Of a stretch of DNA of 7,944 nt, positions 1-6,072 are shown one piece after another. This DNA is from Symbiobacteriaceae bacterium (GTDB lineage Bacteria; Bacillota_E; Symbiobacteriia; Symbiobacteriales; Symbiobacteriaceae). Within the stretch, counting starts at the first letter, position 1. Every line of letters begins with the position of its first letter. Under the pieces are notes generated by a model that did not search any database, was not told the DNA's origin, and saw only the letters and a list, made by a program, of their open reading frames with translations. A program made the position numbers and the translations under genes. The DNA lies in NCBI GenBank assembly GCA_027356675.1, contig DAHVXO010000184.1, positions 1 through 7,944 of the forward strand, in the 5' to 3' direction.

Positions 1-2
1 AG

Positions 3-581
3 GAGGCGCTCCTGCCGCTGCAGTGGAACGATCGGGAGTTGGACGGTAAGGGGTTCGTGCCATGGCATGCCTTCGCGCATCCGCAACTGGGGCCGGTGGA
101 GTTGGGCGGCTGGGATCCCAAGTTCGTGGGGCAGAATCCGCCTGCTAAACTGTTGCATCAGGAGTGCCACAAGGCCTGCCTCTTCACCGTGCACCATGCG
201 TTGTCGCTGCCGCTCCTGCGCATCGGCGAGGTGCGGGTGCAGGCGCTGGGGGGGCGCAATTACAGCCTCGCGGTCGAAGTGGTAAACCGGGGATTCCTGC
301 CGAGTCACGTTACGCAGGTGGCGATCGACATGAAGGCGGTCCGACCGGTGGCGGTCTCCCTGGTGGGCCCTGACGTGCGAGTCGTGGGCGGTCGGGCCAA
401 GCAGGAGCTCGGGCAGATTCACGGGCGCGGGAGCGGGTCGAATCCGCTCTGGGGCGGAGCGTCGTCGCCGGTGATTTCCGCATGGGCCGAATGGGTCGTG
501 CAGGGGGATGCGGGGGCGCGGGTCCAGGTGGTGGCCACGCATGACCGCGGCGGTACGGCGAGCCGGGAGGTAACGCTGTGA
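3..581 (+). CDS. M14-type zinc carboxypeptidase, C-terminal part (5' end outside window)
   Basis: The reading frame is open from the first full codon in the window to the TGA at 579-581, so the gene begins upstream and only its last ~192 residues are visible. These match the C-terminal third of the two complete M14 paralogues downstream: the linker with G-F-V-P-W and H-P-Q-L-G-P-V-E-L-G-G-W, the N-P-P motif, and then a beta-rich domain with V-N-R-G-F-L-P and V-T-Q-V-A. None of the catalytic residues lies in the visible part, so activity cannot be judged here. Compared with its paralogues it has a short Gly/Ser/Pro-rich insertion (around 424-470) before the final A-E-W-V-V strand. Its stop overlaps the possible GTG start of the next gene in a GTGA arrangement, which suggests co-transcription. 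The family assignment rests on alignment by eye with the neighbours. Confidence 0.88.
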   Translation, partial: EALLPLQWNDRELDGKGFVPWHAFAHPQLGPVELGGWDPKFVGQNPPAKLLHQECHKACLFTVHHALSLPLLRIGEVRVQALGGRNYSLAVEVVNRGFLPSHVTQVAIDMKAVRPVAVSLVGPDVRVVGGRAKQELGQIHGRGSGSNPLWGGASSPVISAWAEWVVQGDAGARVQVVATHDRGGTASREVTL

Positions 582-583
582 GT

Positions 584-637
584 GGGCGTGGACCGGGCGG
601 GGACGCTGAAAGAGGGCGTGGACCGGGGAGTGACGCC
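584..637 (+). repeat. Imperfect 30-base tandem duplication at the second M14 gene start
   Basis: The block starting at 584 (GGGCGTGGACCGGG...) recurs at 614 with the same first 14 bases and a similar remainder, giving a period of 30 bases, a multiple of three. Translated from the GTG at 578 it reads G-R-G-P-G-G-D-A-E-R then G-R-G-P-G-S-D-A-V. The effect is two successive ribosome binding regions, each followed by a possible start: the GTG at 578 and the GTG/ATG pair at 638/641. Confidence 0.7.
625..630 (+). promoter_or_regulatory. Ribosome binding site favouring the ATG at 641
   Basis: GGGGAG lies ten bases before the ATG at 641. A competing GGGAGG at 565-570 sits seven bases before the GTG at 578. 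Both are plausible, so spacing alone does not decide the start. Homology with the downstream paralogue favours 641. Confidence 0.5.
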
Positions 638-640
638 GTG

Positions 641-2305
641 ATGGCGTACGACCCGGGGCAGTACCTCACTTATGCTGAAATGACGGCGCAGCTGGAAATC
701 TGGACGGCGGCGTACCCAGACCTGTGCCATGTGGCGGAGATCGGGCGGTCGGCGCAGGGACGTGCGGTCTGGGGGATCACCCTGACCAATCAAGCTACGG
801 GGTTGGATCGGGAGAAGCCCGGCTACTTGATCGATGCCAACGTGCACGCCGGGGAACTGACCGCTGGAGCGGCGGCGCTGTATGCGATTGACTGGCTGCT
901 TACGCAGTACGGGTCGGACCCGGTTGCCACCGCTGTGTTGGATACGCGGGCAGTCTACGTCATCCCGCGCATCGCGGTTGACGGCGTGGAGTTCTACTTG
1001 ACGACGCCGCACCAGCTCCGGTCGAGCCCCCAGCTCTACCCATCGTCCGAGGCGGTCCCCGGGCTCTACCCGGAGGACGTCAACGGCGATGGGCACATCC
1101 TGCAGATGCGGATGGTGGACCCGGACGGCGATTGGACGGCGGATTCGCAGGACCCGCGCATCCTGGTGCGGCGGCAGCCTGAGGACCGGGATGGGGGACC
1201 TTACTACCGGGTCTTCACCGAGGGGCTAATCCGGGGGTGGGACGGCAAGGGAATCCCGCCGGTCCGGCGCCCGTGGGGCCTGGACTTCAACCGTAACTAC
1301 CCGGCCTTCTGGAACCCGGAGGGGCGGCAGCCAGGGGCGGGGGCGTATCCACTCAGTGAGCCCGAGACCCGAGCAGTGGCGGACTTCCTGGTCGGCCATC
1401 CGAATATTGGGGGGTACGTGTCGTTTCATACGACGGGGTGTATCTTGCTGCGGCCGCCTTCGAACGGCAGCGATGAGAAGCTGAACCGGGAAGACTTGGA
1501 GAGCTTCAAGCGGATTGGCGAGGTCTGCACTCGCTTGACCGGTTACGTCTGTAAGTCTACCTACGAAGCCTTCAGCTACCCCGGGCAGGAGGCGCTGGTC
1601 AAGGGGGCCGACGATTGGGCCTACGAGCACTTCGGGGTCCATGCCTACACCTGCGAACTCTGGTCGGTCGATGTGCGGGCCGGGGCGCGGTCGTACGCCA
1701 AGGTCGGGGTCAAGGGCCTGATCTCGCTCTCCGACGAGGAGATCCTGGAGGATGAGCGCAAGCGCATGGCCTGGAATGATTTCGCCCTGGGGGGGCGGGG
1801 GTTCATTCCGTGGACACCGTTCGAGCATCCGCAGGTCGGGCCGGTTGAGATTGGCGGCTGGGACATGAAGCGCTGTCTGACGAACCCGCCCGAGGGACCG
1901 CTCCTGGTGGAGGAGATCAGCAAGGCTGCGTCTTTCACATTCCAGCACGCGCTGGCGCTACCGCAGCTGGCAGTCACGCTGTCGTCTGAGCCTCTGGGTG
2001 GGCGGCTGTTCAAGGTCTCGGCGCGGGTGCGGAACCTGGGCGGTCTCGCTACCCGGGTCACACAGGCGGCCGTGGCCATGAAGACGGCACGGCCCATTGA
2101 GGTCGGGCTCGTGTTGGGTGGTGGCGTTCGCCTGGTGTCGGGACGTGCTACTGAGGAGATCGGGCATCTGGACGGCTGGCTCAATGTGCGCGGGGTCTCA
2201 GAAGCCTGGGTCGACTGGGTGGTGGAGGGGGCTCCGGGTTCAAATGTTTCGGTATCGGCTTTCACTCCCCGGGCCGGTCGAGCGGCGGCTGACTTGACCC
2301 TATAG
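641..2305 (+). CDS. M14 family zinc carboxypeptidase (second of three tandem paralogues)
   Basis: A metallocarboxypeptidase expected to remove C-terminal residues from peptides. With the ATG at 641 it has 554 residues and no signal peptide, so it is probably cytoplasmic. The zinc site is complete: H69-A-G-E72 forms the HxxE motif, and H263 in S-F-H-T-T-G is the third ligand. D-F-N-R-N-Y-P (N217, R218) matches the substrate-carboxylate-binding Asn-Arg pair of carboxypeptidase A. E339 in C-E-L-W is the likely catalytic glutamate. Residues ~145-195 hold an insertion beginning D-V-N-G-D-G, a calcium-loop-like sequence. Residues ~440-554 form a beta-rich C-terminal domain. I chose the ATG at 641 because the protein then aligns from its first residues with the downstream paralogue, and GGGGAG lies ten bases upstream. 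A GTG at 578 (575 residues), also with a good GGGAGG site, would overlap the preceding stop and add 21 low-complexity residues. Substrate specificity is unknown. Confidence 0.93.
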   Translation: MAYDPGQYLTYAEMTAQLEIWTAAYPDLCHVAEIGRSAQGRAVWGITLTNQATGLDREKPGYLIDANVHAGELTAGAAALYAIDWLLTQYGSDPVATAVLDTRAVYVIPRIAVDGVEFYLTTPHQLRSSPQLYPSSEAVPGLYPEDVNGDGHILQMRMVDPDGDWTADSQDPRILVRRQPEDRDGGPYYRVFTEGLIRGWDGKGIPPVRRPWGLDFNRNYPAFWNPEGRQPGAGAYPLSEPETRAVADFLVGHPNIGGYVSFHTTGCILLRPPSNGSDEKLNREDLESFKRIGEVCTRLTGYVCKSTYEAFSYPGQEALVKGADDWAYEHFGVHAYTCELWSVDVRAGARSYAKVGVKGLISLSDEEILEDERKRMAWNDFALGGRGFIPWTPFEHPQVGPVEIGGWDMKRCLTNPPEGPLLVEEISKAASFTFQHALALPQLAVTLSSEPLGGRLFKVSARVRNLGGLATRVTQAAVAMKTARPIEVGLVLGGGVRLVSGRATEEIGHLDGWLNVRGVSEAWVDWVVEGAPGSNVSVSAFTPRAGRAAADLTL

Positions 2306-2327
2306 GGTTTGCGCAGGACGGAGGCGG

Positions 2328-4025
2328 ATGAGTGTGCCATACGTTGCAGGTGAGTATCAGGACTACGCACGCATGACGGATATCCTGCAGGAGTGGGCAC
2401 AAGCCTATCCGAACTTGGCCCGCTTGAGCAGTGTGGCAACGAGCCTGGAGGGCCGGGAGGTCTGGCTGCTGACCTTGACCAACACGGCGACCGGGCCGGA
2501 TCTGGAGAAGCCCGGGTACCTGATCGACGGATGCCATCACGCGTCTGAAGTGACAGCGACAGCGCAGGCGCTGTATGTGGCGCACTGGCTGCTGACTAAC
2601 TACGGTAAGGATGAGTGCGCCACGGCGTTGCTGGATACGCGCGCAGTGTACGTGGTGCCGCGCCTGACCGTGGACGCCTCCGACGCGTATCTGCACAGTC
2701 CCAAGCGGATGCGTAGCCGGGTCCATTTGTACCCCGAGCCGGAGGAGAAACCGGGGTTGGTGCCTGCGGACGTTGATGGCGACGGGGTCATTCGCGACAT
2801 GCGGGTAGTCGACCCCCTGGGGGAGTGGAAGGCTTCGGACAAGGATCCGCGGGTGCTGACCCGCCGTCGGCCGGAGGATGGGGTTTCGGCGGGGCCTTAC
2901 TACAAGGTGTACAGCGAGGGCGTGATCCGGGAGGCGACACCGACGGGGCTGGTCGAGTCCTATGATGGGCGCGGGGTCAAGCCGGCGCCCGAGCGCTGGG
3001 GCCTGGACTTCAACCGCAACTATCCCGTCAACTGGGCCATGGAGCACCGGCAGTCCGGGGCGGGACCGTTTCCGTTCTCGGAGCCGGAAATCCGGGGTCA
3101 TGCAGAGTTCATTCTGGCGCATCCGAACATTGGCGGTTGGATGACTTACCACACGACCGGCGGGGTGCTGCTTCGCCCCGGGTCCGTGCAGAAGGATGAG
3201 AAGCTGAACCAGGCTGACCTGGCCCGTTTCAAGGCGATCGGCGAGATGGGGACCCGCATGACCGGGTACCCGCATCGCAACCTCTTTGAGGTGTACACCT
3301 GGAACCCTGAGCGACCGGCCATCGGCTCGTCCATGGAGTTCGGTTACGACTACCTGGGGATCCTCATGTTCGCCCCCGAGCTATGGGATATGAAGGGACT
3401 GGCCGGCCTGCCTTCCTGGGGCAAGAAGTCAGTCAAGGACATCATGAACATGACCGATGCCGAACGGGAGGAAGAGGAGCTGAAGCTCCTGGCCTGGGAC
3501 GACAAGGAGAATGCCTCCCGGGGGTTCACACCGTGGCGCACGTTCCAGCACCCCCAGCTCGGTGAGGTCGAGATCGGCGGGTGGGACTGGAAGCAGTGCC
3601 TGACCAACCCGCCGGCGGGGGCGCATCTGGAGGCGGAACTGGCCAAAAACTTCCGTTTCGCGGTGGAGCATGCCCTGTCCTCGCCACGGCTGGGTCTCGG
3701 CCGGGTGGATGTGAAGCCGTTGGGCGCCGACTTGTTTGAAGTGGCGGTCCAGGTGGTCAATGAGGGTTTCCTGCCCACGCAGGTGACCGAGGTCGCGGTG
3801 CAGCAGAAGCGCGTGACCGGTGTGGAGGTCGCGGTGGAGGGCGCCACGGTCGTCTCTCACCGGGGTGCGGAGTTGCGGAACGGTCGCTATAACCTGGGTG
3901 AGATTGCGGGTTGGGGGAATTCCAGCGAGAAGTGGGCAACATTTGTCGTTCGGGGGAATGAGGTGCGGCTGACGGCCCGTCATACCCGAGCGGGCGTGGT
4001 GCGGAAGTCTGTGCGTCTGGGCTAA
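2328..4025 (+). CDS. M14 family zinc carboxypeptidase (third of three tandem paralogues)
   Basis: A 565-residue metallocarboxypeptidase, collinear with the preceding gene and sharing roughly half its residues by eye. The zinc ligands are present as H71-A-S-E74 and H275 in M-T-Y-H-T-T-G. N229-R230 in D-F-N-R-N-Y-P is the carboxylate-binding pair, and E351 in P-E-L-W is the catalytic glutamate. It carries the same D-V-D-G-D-G loop insertion after ~150 residues, the same W-x-x-F-x-H-P-Q-L-G-E-V-E-I-G-G-W linker, and a C-terminal beta-rich domain from about residue 445. There is no signal peptide. The ATG follows a purine-rich AGGACGGAGG site (2315-2324), and the 22-base gap from the previous stop points to one transcript. 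The differing residues around the conserved core (for example H-H-A-S-E against V-H-A-G-E) suggest different substrate preferences, but specificity cannot be read directly. Confidence 0.95.
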   Translation: MSVPYVAGEYQDYARMTDILQEWAQAYPNLARLSSVATSLEGREVWLLTLTNTATGPDLEKPGYLIDGCHHASEVTATAQALYVAHWLLTNYGKDECATALLDTRAVYVVPRLTVDASDAYLHSPKRMRSRVHLYPEPEEKPGLVPADVDGDGVIRDMRVVDPLGEWKASDKDPRVLTRRRPEDGVSAGPYYKVYSEGVIREATPTGLVESYDGRGVKPAPERWGLDFNRNYPVNWAMEHRQSGAGPFPFSEPEIRGHAEFILAHPNIGGWMTYHTTGGVLLRPGSVQKDEKLNQADLARFKAIGEMGTRMTGYPHRNLFEVYTWNPERPAIGSSMEFGYDYLGILMFAPELWDMKGLAGLPSWGKKSVKDIMNMTDAEREEEELKLLAWDDKENASRGFTPWRTFQHPQLGEVEIGGWDWKQCLTNPPAGAHLEAELAKNFRFAVEHALSSPRLGLGRVDVKPLGADLFEVAVQVVNEGFLPTQVTEVAVQQKRVTGVEVAVEGATVVSHRGAELRNGRYNLGEIAGWGNSSEKWATFVVRGNEVRLTARHTRAGVVRKSVRLG

Positions 4026-4064
4026 TTGGGATTGTTTCCGCAGGGGAATGCTGATGGACGATGG

Positions 4065-4104
4065 CCGCCGTGTGCGTGTGACCGATATCACCCGCACACG
4101 GCGG
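4065..4104 (+). terminator. Long hairpin after the M14 gene array, probable terminator
   Basis: CCGCCGTGTGCG (4065-4076) is perfectly complementary to 4093-4104. After one mismatch the stem continues with GTGA/TCAC, closing on a six-base CCGATA loop, so 16 of 17 positions pair. It is followed only by GCTTTGTGC, a weak T-run. It begins 40 bases after the last peptidase stop and ends 49 bases before the next start. Termination is the simplest reading. With so poor a T-run, an RNA-stabilising hairpin or a leader element for the next gene are alternatives. Confidence 0.6.
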
Positions 4105-4139
4105 TGCTTTGTGCTACCCTTGGCGCGAAGGCTCGAGTC

Positions 4140-4146
4140 AGGAGGT
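4140..4146 (+). promoter_or_regulatory. Strong Shine-Dalgarno fixing the start at 4154
   Basis: AGGAGGT, essentially perfect, sits seven bases before the ATG at 4154. This argues against the in-frame TTG at 4109, which falls just beyond the right arm of the hairpin. Confidence 0.85.
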
Positions 4147-4153
4147 CACCCTG

Positions 4154-4864
4154 ATGGATGCCGTCCACGTCTTGCAGCGTTCTGCCGCCCGGTGGTTCTT
4201 AGTGGTTCTGCCCCTGGGCGTGTTTCTGCGATCGGCCTTCGTATGGATCTACACGCCCGCCCCATTCTTCTGGGGCAATCTCATCCATGCGCACAGTCAT
4301 ACCGCCTACTTTGGATGGGCTGGTCTGGGATTGATGGGGCTGATTCTACAGGTGCTCCCCGGTCTTGTGGGGGAATTGCTAGCAGGGTCTGGCGCCTTGC
4401 GTTGGTTGCTCCGCCTCGCCCCCTGGGCCGTTGGTGGCGCACTGCTTTCGTTCGCTTTCCAGGGGTATGCGCCGGGATCCATCGCCTTCTCCACGCTCAA
4501 TGAGGTGCTCTGGTTCCTCTTTGCCTACGCCTTCTGGCAGACCGTCGGGGGCCGTCCTGTGCGGGAGTGGCCCGCGAGTCTCTGGCTCATCGGGGTCGCT
4601 GTAGCCCTGCTGTTGGTCTCCACCCTGGGGACCTTTCTCGTGGTGCTCGGTCGGGTCATTGTGCAGACCAAGGACCCGGTGCTCGGCAACAGCGGGATCT
4701 ACCTCTTTCTGCAAGCGTATGGGGATGGTTGGCTGGAGGTTGGATTGATGGGCGTGGTGTCCGCCATGGTGGGGGTCGGCCGCAGTTGGGGGCAGCCATC
4801 GCCGTCTGGCCCGCTGCCGTGGACTCGGCGGTCAAAGCTGAAGGAGGAAGCGGATCGCGCCTAG
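4154..4864 (+). CDS. Polytopic membrane protein with an H-x-H-x-H motif, resembling a short heme-copper-oxidase subunit I-like protein
   Basis: A 236-residue, very hydrophobic protein with about six predicted helices at residues ~12-33, 38-70, 80-103, 105-128, 135-165 and 180-202, then a basic, polar C-terminal tail. The most informative motif is H45-A-H47-S-H49-T-A-Y-F-G-W at the start of the second helix. H-A-H-S-H-x-A-x-x-G-W occurs in small membrane proteins annotated as cytochrome oxidase subunit I-like or NnrS-like, where histidines bind heme or metal. A later F-L-Q-A-Y-G-D-G-W-L segment also recalls those proteins. At this length it cannot be a full 12-helix oxidase subunit, and no copper-centre or proton-channel residues are recognisable. 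Heme or metal binding is inference. A hairpin separates it from the peptidases, so it may have its own expression. The DUF2726 gene follows 44 bases downstream. Confidence 0.8.
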   Translation: MDAVHVLQRSAARWFLVVLPLGVFLRSAFVWIYTPAPFFWGNLIHAHSHTAYFGWAGLGLMGLILQVLPGLVGELLAGSGALRWLLRLAPWAVGGALLSFAFQGYAPGSIAFSTLNEVLWFLFAYAFWQTVGGRPVREWPASLWLIGVAVALLLVSTLGTFLVVLGRVIVQTKDPVLGNSGIYLFLQAYGDGWLEVGLMGVVSAMVGVGRSWGQPSPSGPLPWTRRSKLKEEADRA

Positions 4865-4908
4865 AAGCCTCTACCGCACGGTAGACGCGCAAAGAGGTGG
4901 TTCCGCCA

Positions 4909-5448
4909 GTGTCGGTCAATGCTCCTGCTTGGCTCCAGGCGGCAACTGCTGCTGCCGTCACCTTCGCTGTGCTCATGTTCATCATCCTGCTCGTACGCCG
5001 GCTACAGGAGCAGAACGGTCCGCCGCCGGAAGTGGAGGTGCATGTCACCCCCTACTCCCGCAAGGCGGTTTTCCTGGTGCCCCTGGAGCAACGGTTCTAC
5101 TTCCGCCTGTTTCAGGCGGTGGGGAACGACTACCTGATCTGCCCCAAGGTGCGTCTGGCCGACGTCATCGAAGTGCGCGGCGACGCGCTAGAGTGGCGGG
5201 GGTCGTGGAATCGGATTGCGGCCAAGCACATCGACTTTCTGTTGACCTCAGCCGATACATTCCACCCGGTCCTGGCCGTGGAACTGGACGATGCCTCGGC
5301 CTACGGCGACCAGCAAAAACAACAAGATGACTGGTTAGACCGGGCCCTCATCGCTGCGGGCATGCCGGTCCTGCGGGTGAAGGTACGGCGGGATTACGAC
5401 GCCGCCGTCCTGCGCAAGCAGATCGAGCAGAAGATCGCCAATCCATAA
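4909..5448 (+). CDS. Membrane-anchored DUF2726 domain protein
   Basis: A 179-residue protein from the GTG at 4909. This start is chosen because AGAGGTGG lies eight bases upstream; the in-frame GTG at 4897 lies inside that site. Residues ~9-29 form one transmembrane helix followed by R-R, placing the rest in the cytoplasm. Residues ~48-175 match the DUF2726 pattern: P-Y-S-R-K, a P-L-E-Q-R-F-Y box, C-P-K-V-R-L-A-D-V, N-R-I-A-x-K-H-I-D-F and V-E-L-D-D, ending with a V-L-R-V-K-V strand. E60, D109, E125 and D127 form an acidic constellation like that of restriction-endonuclease-like (PD-(D/E)XK) folds. Nuclease activity is inference, since the family's function is not established. It is the last gene of the + strand group, 44 bases after the membrane protein. 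A small CTACC/GGTAG hairpin lies in that gap at 4871-4884. Confidence 0.87.
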   Translation: MSVNAPAWLQAATAAAVTFAVLMFIILLVRRLQEQNGPPPEVEVHVTPYSRKAVFLVPLEQRFYFRLFQAVGNDYLICPKVRLADVIEVRGDALEWRGSWNRIAAKHIDFLLTSADTFHPVLAVELDDASAYGDQQKQQDDWLDRALIAAGMPVLRVKVRRDYDAAVLRKQIEQKIANP

Positions 5449-5453
5449 GTGAT

Positions 5454-5472
5454 CGCCCCGGGGCGTCTTTCT
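5454..5472 (+). terminator. Possible weak terminator after the DUF2726 gene
   Basis: The perfect palindrome CGCCCCGGGGCG (5454-5465) is followed by TCTTTCT, six bases after the DUF2726 stop. As a hairpin it gives only a four-base-pair stem with a CCGG loop, so termination would be weak, though position and T-rich tail are right. Confidence 0.35.
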
Positions 5473-5473
5473 G

Positions 5474-5599
5474 CTACTCGAAATGGACTCGGAAGACGCC
5501 TGCGGTCAGGAAGATGAGGGCGAAACCGAGGAGAACGGTAATCGGCCAGGAAGAAGCCGAGACCGGTGCCGGTCGGCTGCGGGGGTTCGAAGACAACAC
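5474..5599 (-). CDS. Possible small single-helix membrane protein (41 residues)
   Basis: A short minus-strand reading frame begins with GTG at 5599-5597 and ends with TAG at 5476-5474. Its polar, Arg/Pro/Ser-rich N-terminus is followed by one clear hydrophobic stretch, P-I-T-V-L-L-G-F-A-L-I-F-L-T-A-G-V-F, and a short R-V-H-F-E tail. That composition suits a small membrane protein. A stop directly precedes the GTG, so no longer version exists. A promoter-like sequence lies about 27 bases upstream. Against it, there is no good Shine-Dalgarno site, the start lies in the loop of a small inverted repeat (5583-5589 with 5605-5611), and no family is recognised. Confidence 0.33.
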   Translation of the reverse strand: MLSSNPRSRPAPVSASSWPITVLLGFALIFLTAGVFRVHFE

Positions 5600-5625
5600 T
5601 CAACCGAACCCGCAGTTGTTACCAA

Positions 5626-5653
5626 ATTATGTATGCTATGGGTGGGCACTCAA
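5626..5653 (-). promoter_or_regulatory. Candidate minus-strand sigma-70-type promoter
   Basis: On the minus strand TTGAGT (5653-5648) and CATAAT (5631-5626) are separated by 16 bases, matching the -35 box at 4 of 6 and the -10 box at 5 of 6 positions. It lies in an unusually AT-rich patch for this window. It would start transcription near 5618, about 20 bases before the GTG of the 41-residue frame. Confidence 0.35.
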
Positions 5654-5871
5654 TCACCGGCTAACGCTTGTGCCGGGGTGCCCCCAGTAGGTTGTATAGC
5701 CGGTTGGACCTGAATCACAGGACCCCAGTTGGTCCGGAAGAACAGGCGTCTGAGACCCGCCAGCACCTCGAACTGCACCAGGCTGGTTACGAAGATTCCA
5801 ATCAGGCAGCCTGCCACCAGGTGAGCCCGGGAGGTGGGGGTGATCAGCAGGCGTCCCCAAGTGCCGCTCAT
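5650..5871 (-). CDS. Possible small membrane protein (73 residues), unrecognised
   Basis: The minus-strand frame from the ATG at 5871-5869 to the TGA at 5652-5650 encodes 73 residues. It has one hydrophobic segment, H-L-V-A-G-C-L-I-G-I-F-V-T-S-L-V, followed by R-R-L-F-F-R and a Pro/Gln/Gly-rich tail. About two thirds of its third codon positions are G or C and the second positions are much less so, which mildly favours coding. There is no Shine-Dalgarno site before this ATG. An in-frame ATG at 5953-5951, next to the terminator, would give 101 residues but also lacks one. No family is recognised, and the stretch may simply be non-coding. Confidence 0.3.
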   Translation of the reverse strand: MSGTWGRLLITPTSRAHLVAGCLIGIFVTSLVQFEVLAGLRRLFFRTNWGPVIQVQPAIQPTGGTPAQALAGD

Positions 5872-5956
5872 GATCGTGGGCGTAGGGGCAAGTATCGCTC
5901 TGATGCAGCGCCACGTCGCTGTGGAGGGACAGCGTTCCTGAGTCCTGAGCATAAGT

Positions 5957-5992
5957 AAACCCGCCCAGCGGTTGCGCCGTTGGGCGGGTTTT
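5957..5992 (-). terminator. Strong bidirectional rho-independent terminator
   Basis: AAACCCGCCCAGCGG (5957-5971) pairs with CCGTTGGGCGGGTTT (5977-5991) over 15 positions with a single G-T wobble, closing on a five-base TTGCG loop. It ends in TTTT on the plus strand, and the A-run on the left arm supplies T's on the minus strand. It lies about 80 bases beyond the stop of the DUF4010 gene, which it most likely terminates. It could also stop plus-strand transcripts. Confidence 0.88.
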
Positions 5993-6072
5993 CCAATGGT
6001 CGGCAGGGCGACCATCCGCTGCCGGACGGGATGAGAGTGCCGGTTTAGGGTTGCGTTGCCAGGTTTCGGATC

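Larger units (their letters stand above)
5449..6072. other. Intergenic region without a confident gene
   Basis: This 624-base stretch lies between the DUF2726 gene and the convergent DUF4010 gene. It contains the weak terminator, two low-confidence small minus-strand frames with a candidate promoter, and the strong bidirectional terminator, all listed separately. The plus-strand frames here have atypical composition and no recognisable protein. I see nothing further in 5872-5956 or 5993-6072. A structured RNA in 5640-5957 cannot be excluded, but I recognise none of the conserved RNA cores. Confidence 0.6.

Noticed and set aside
419..1096. Long minus-strand frames opposite the peptidase genes
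   Set aside because: High G+C generates long antisense frames. Their products are Arg/Pro-rich and they overlie conserved, motif-bearing sense genes.
4048..4503. A 151-codon plus-strand frame starting before the hairpin
   Set aside because: It overlaps the HAHSH membrane protein in another frame, lacks hydrophobic patterning or known motifs, and has no good ribosome binding site.
5560..5620. GGGTTCGAA resembling a tRNA T-loop
   Set aside because: The flanking bases do not form a five-base-pair T-stem, and no acceptor stem, D-arm or anticodon arm can be found upstream.
5725..5760. GGTCCGGAAGAACAGG, reminiscent of the signal recognition particle RNA core
   Set aside because: The match to the conserved GGAAGGAAGCAG side is incomplete and the opposing GTCAGG side is missing. 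The bases also fit the small minus-strand frame.
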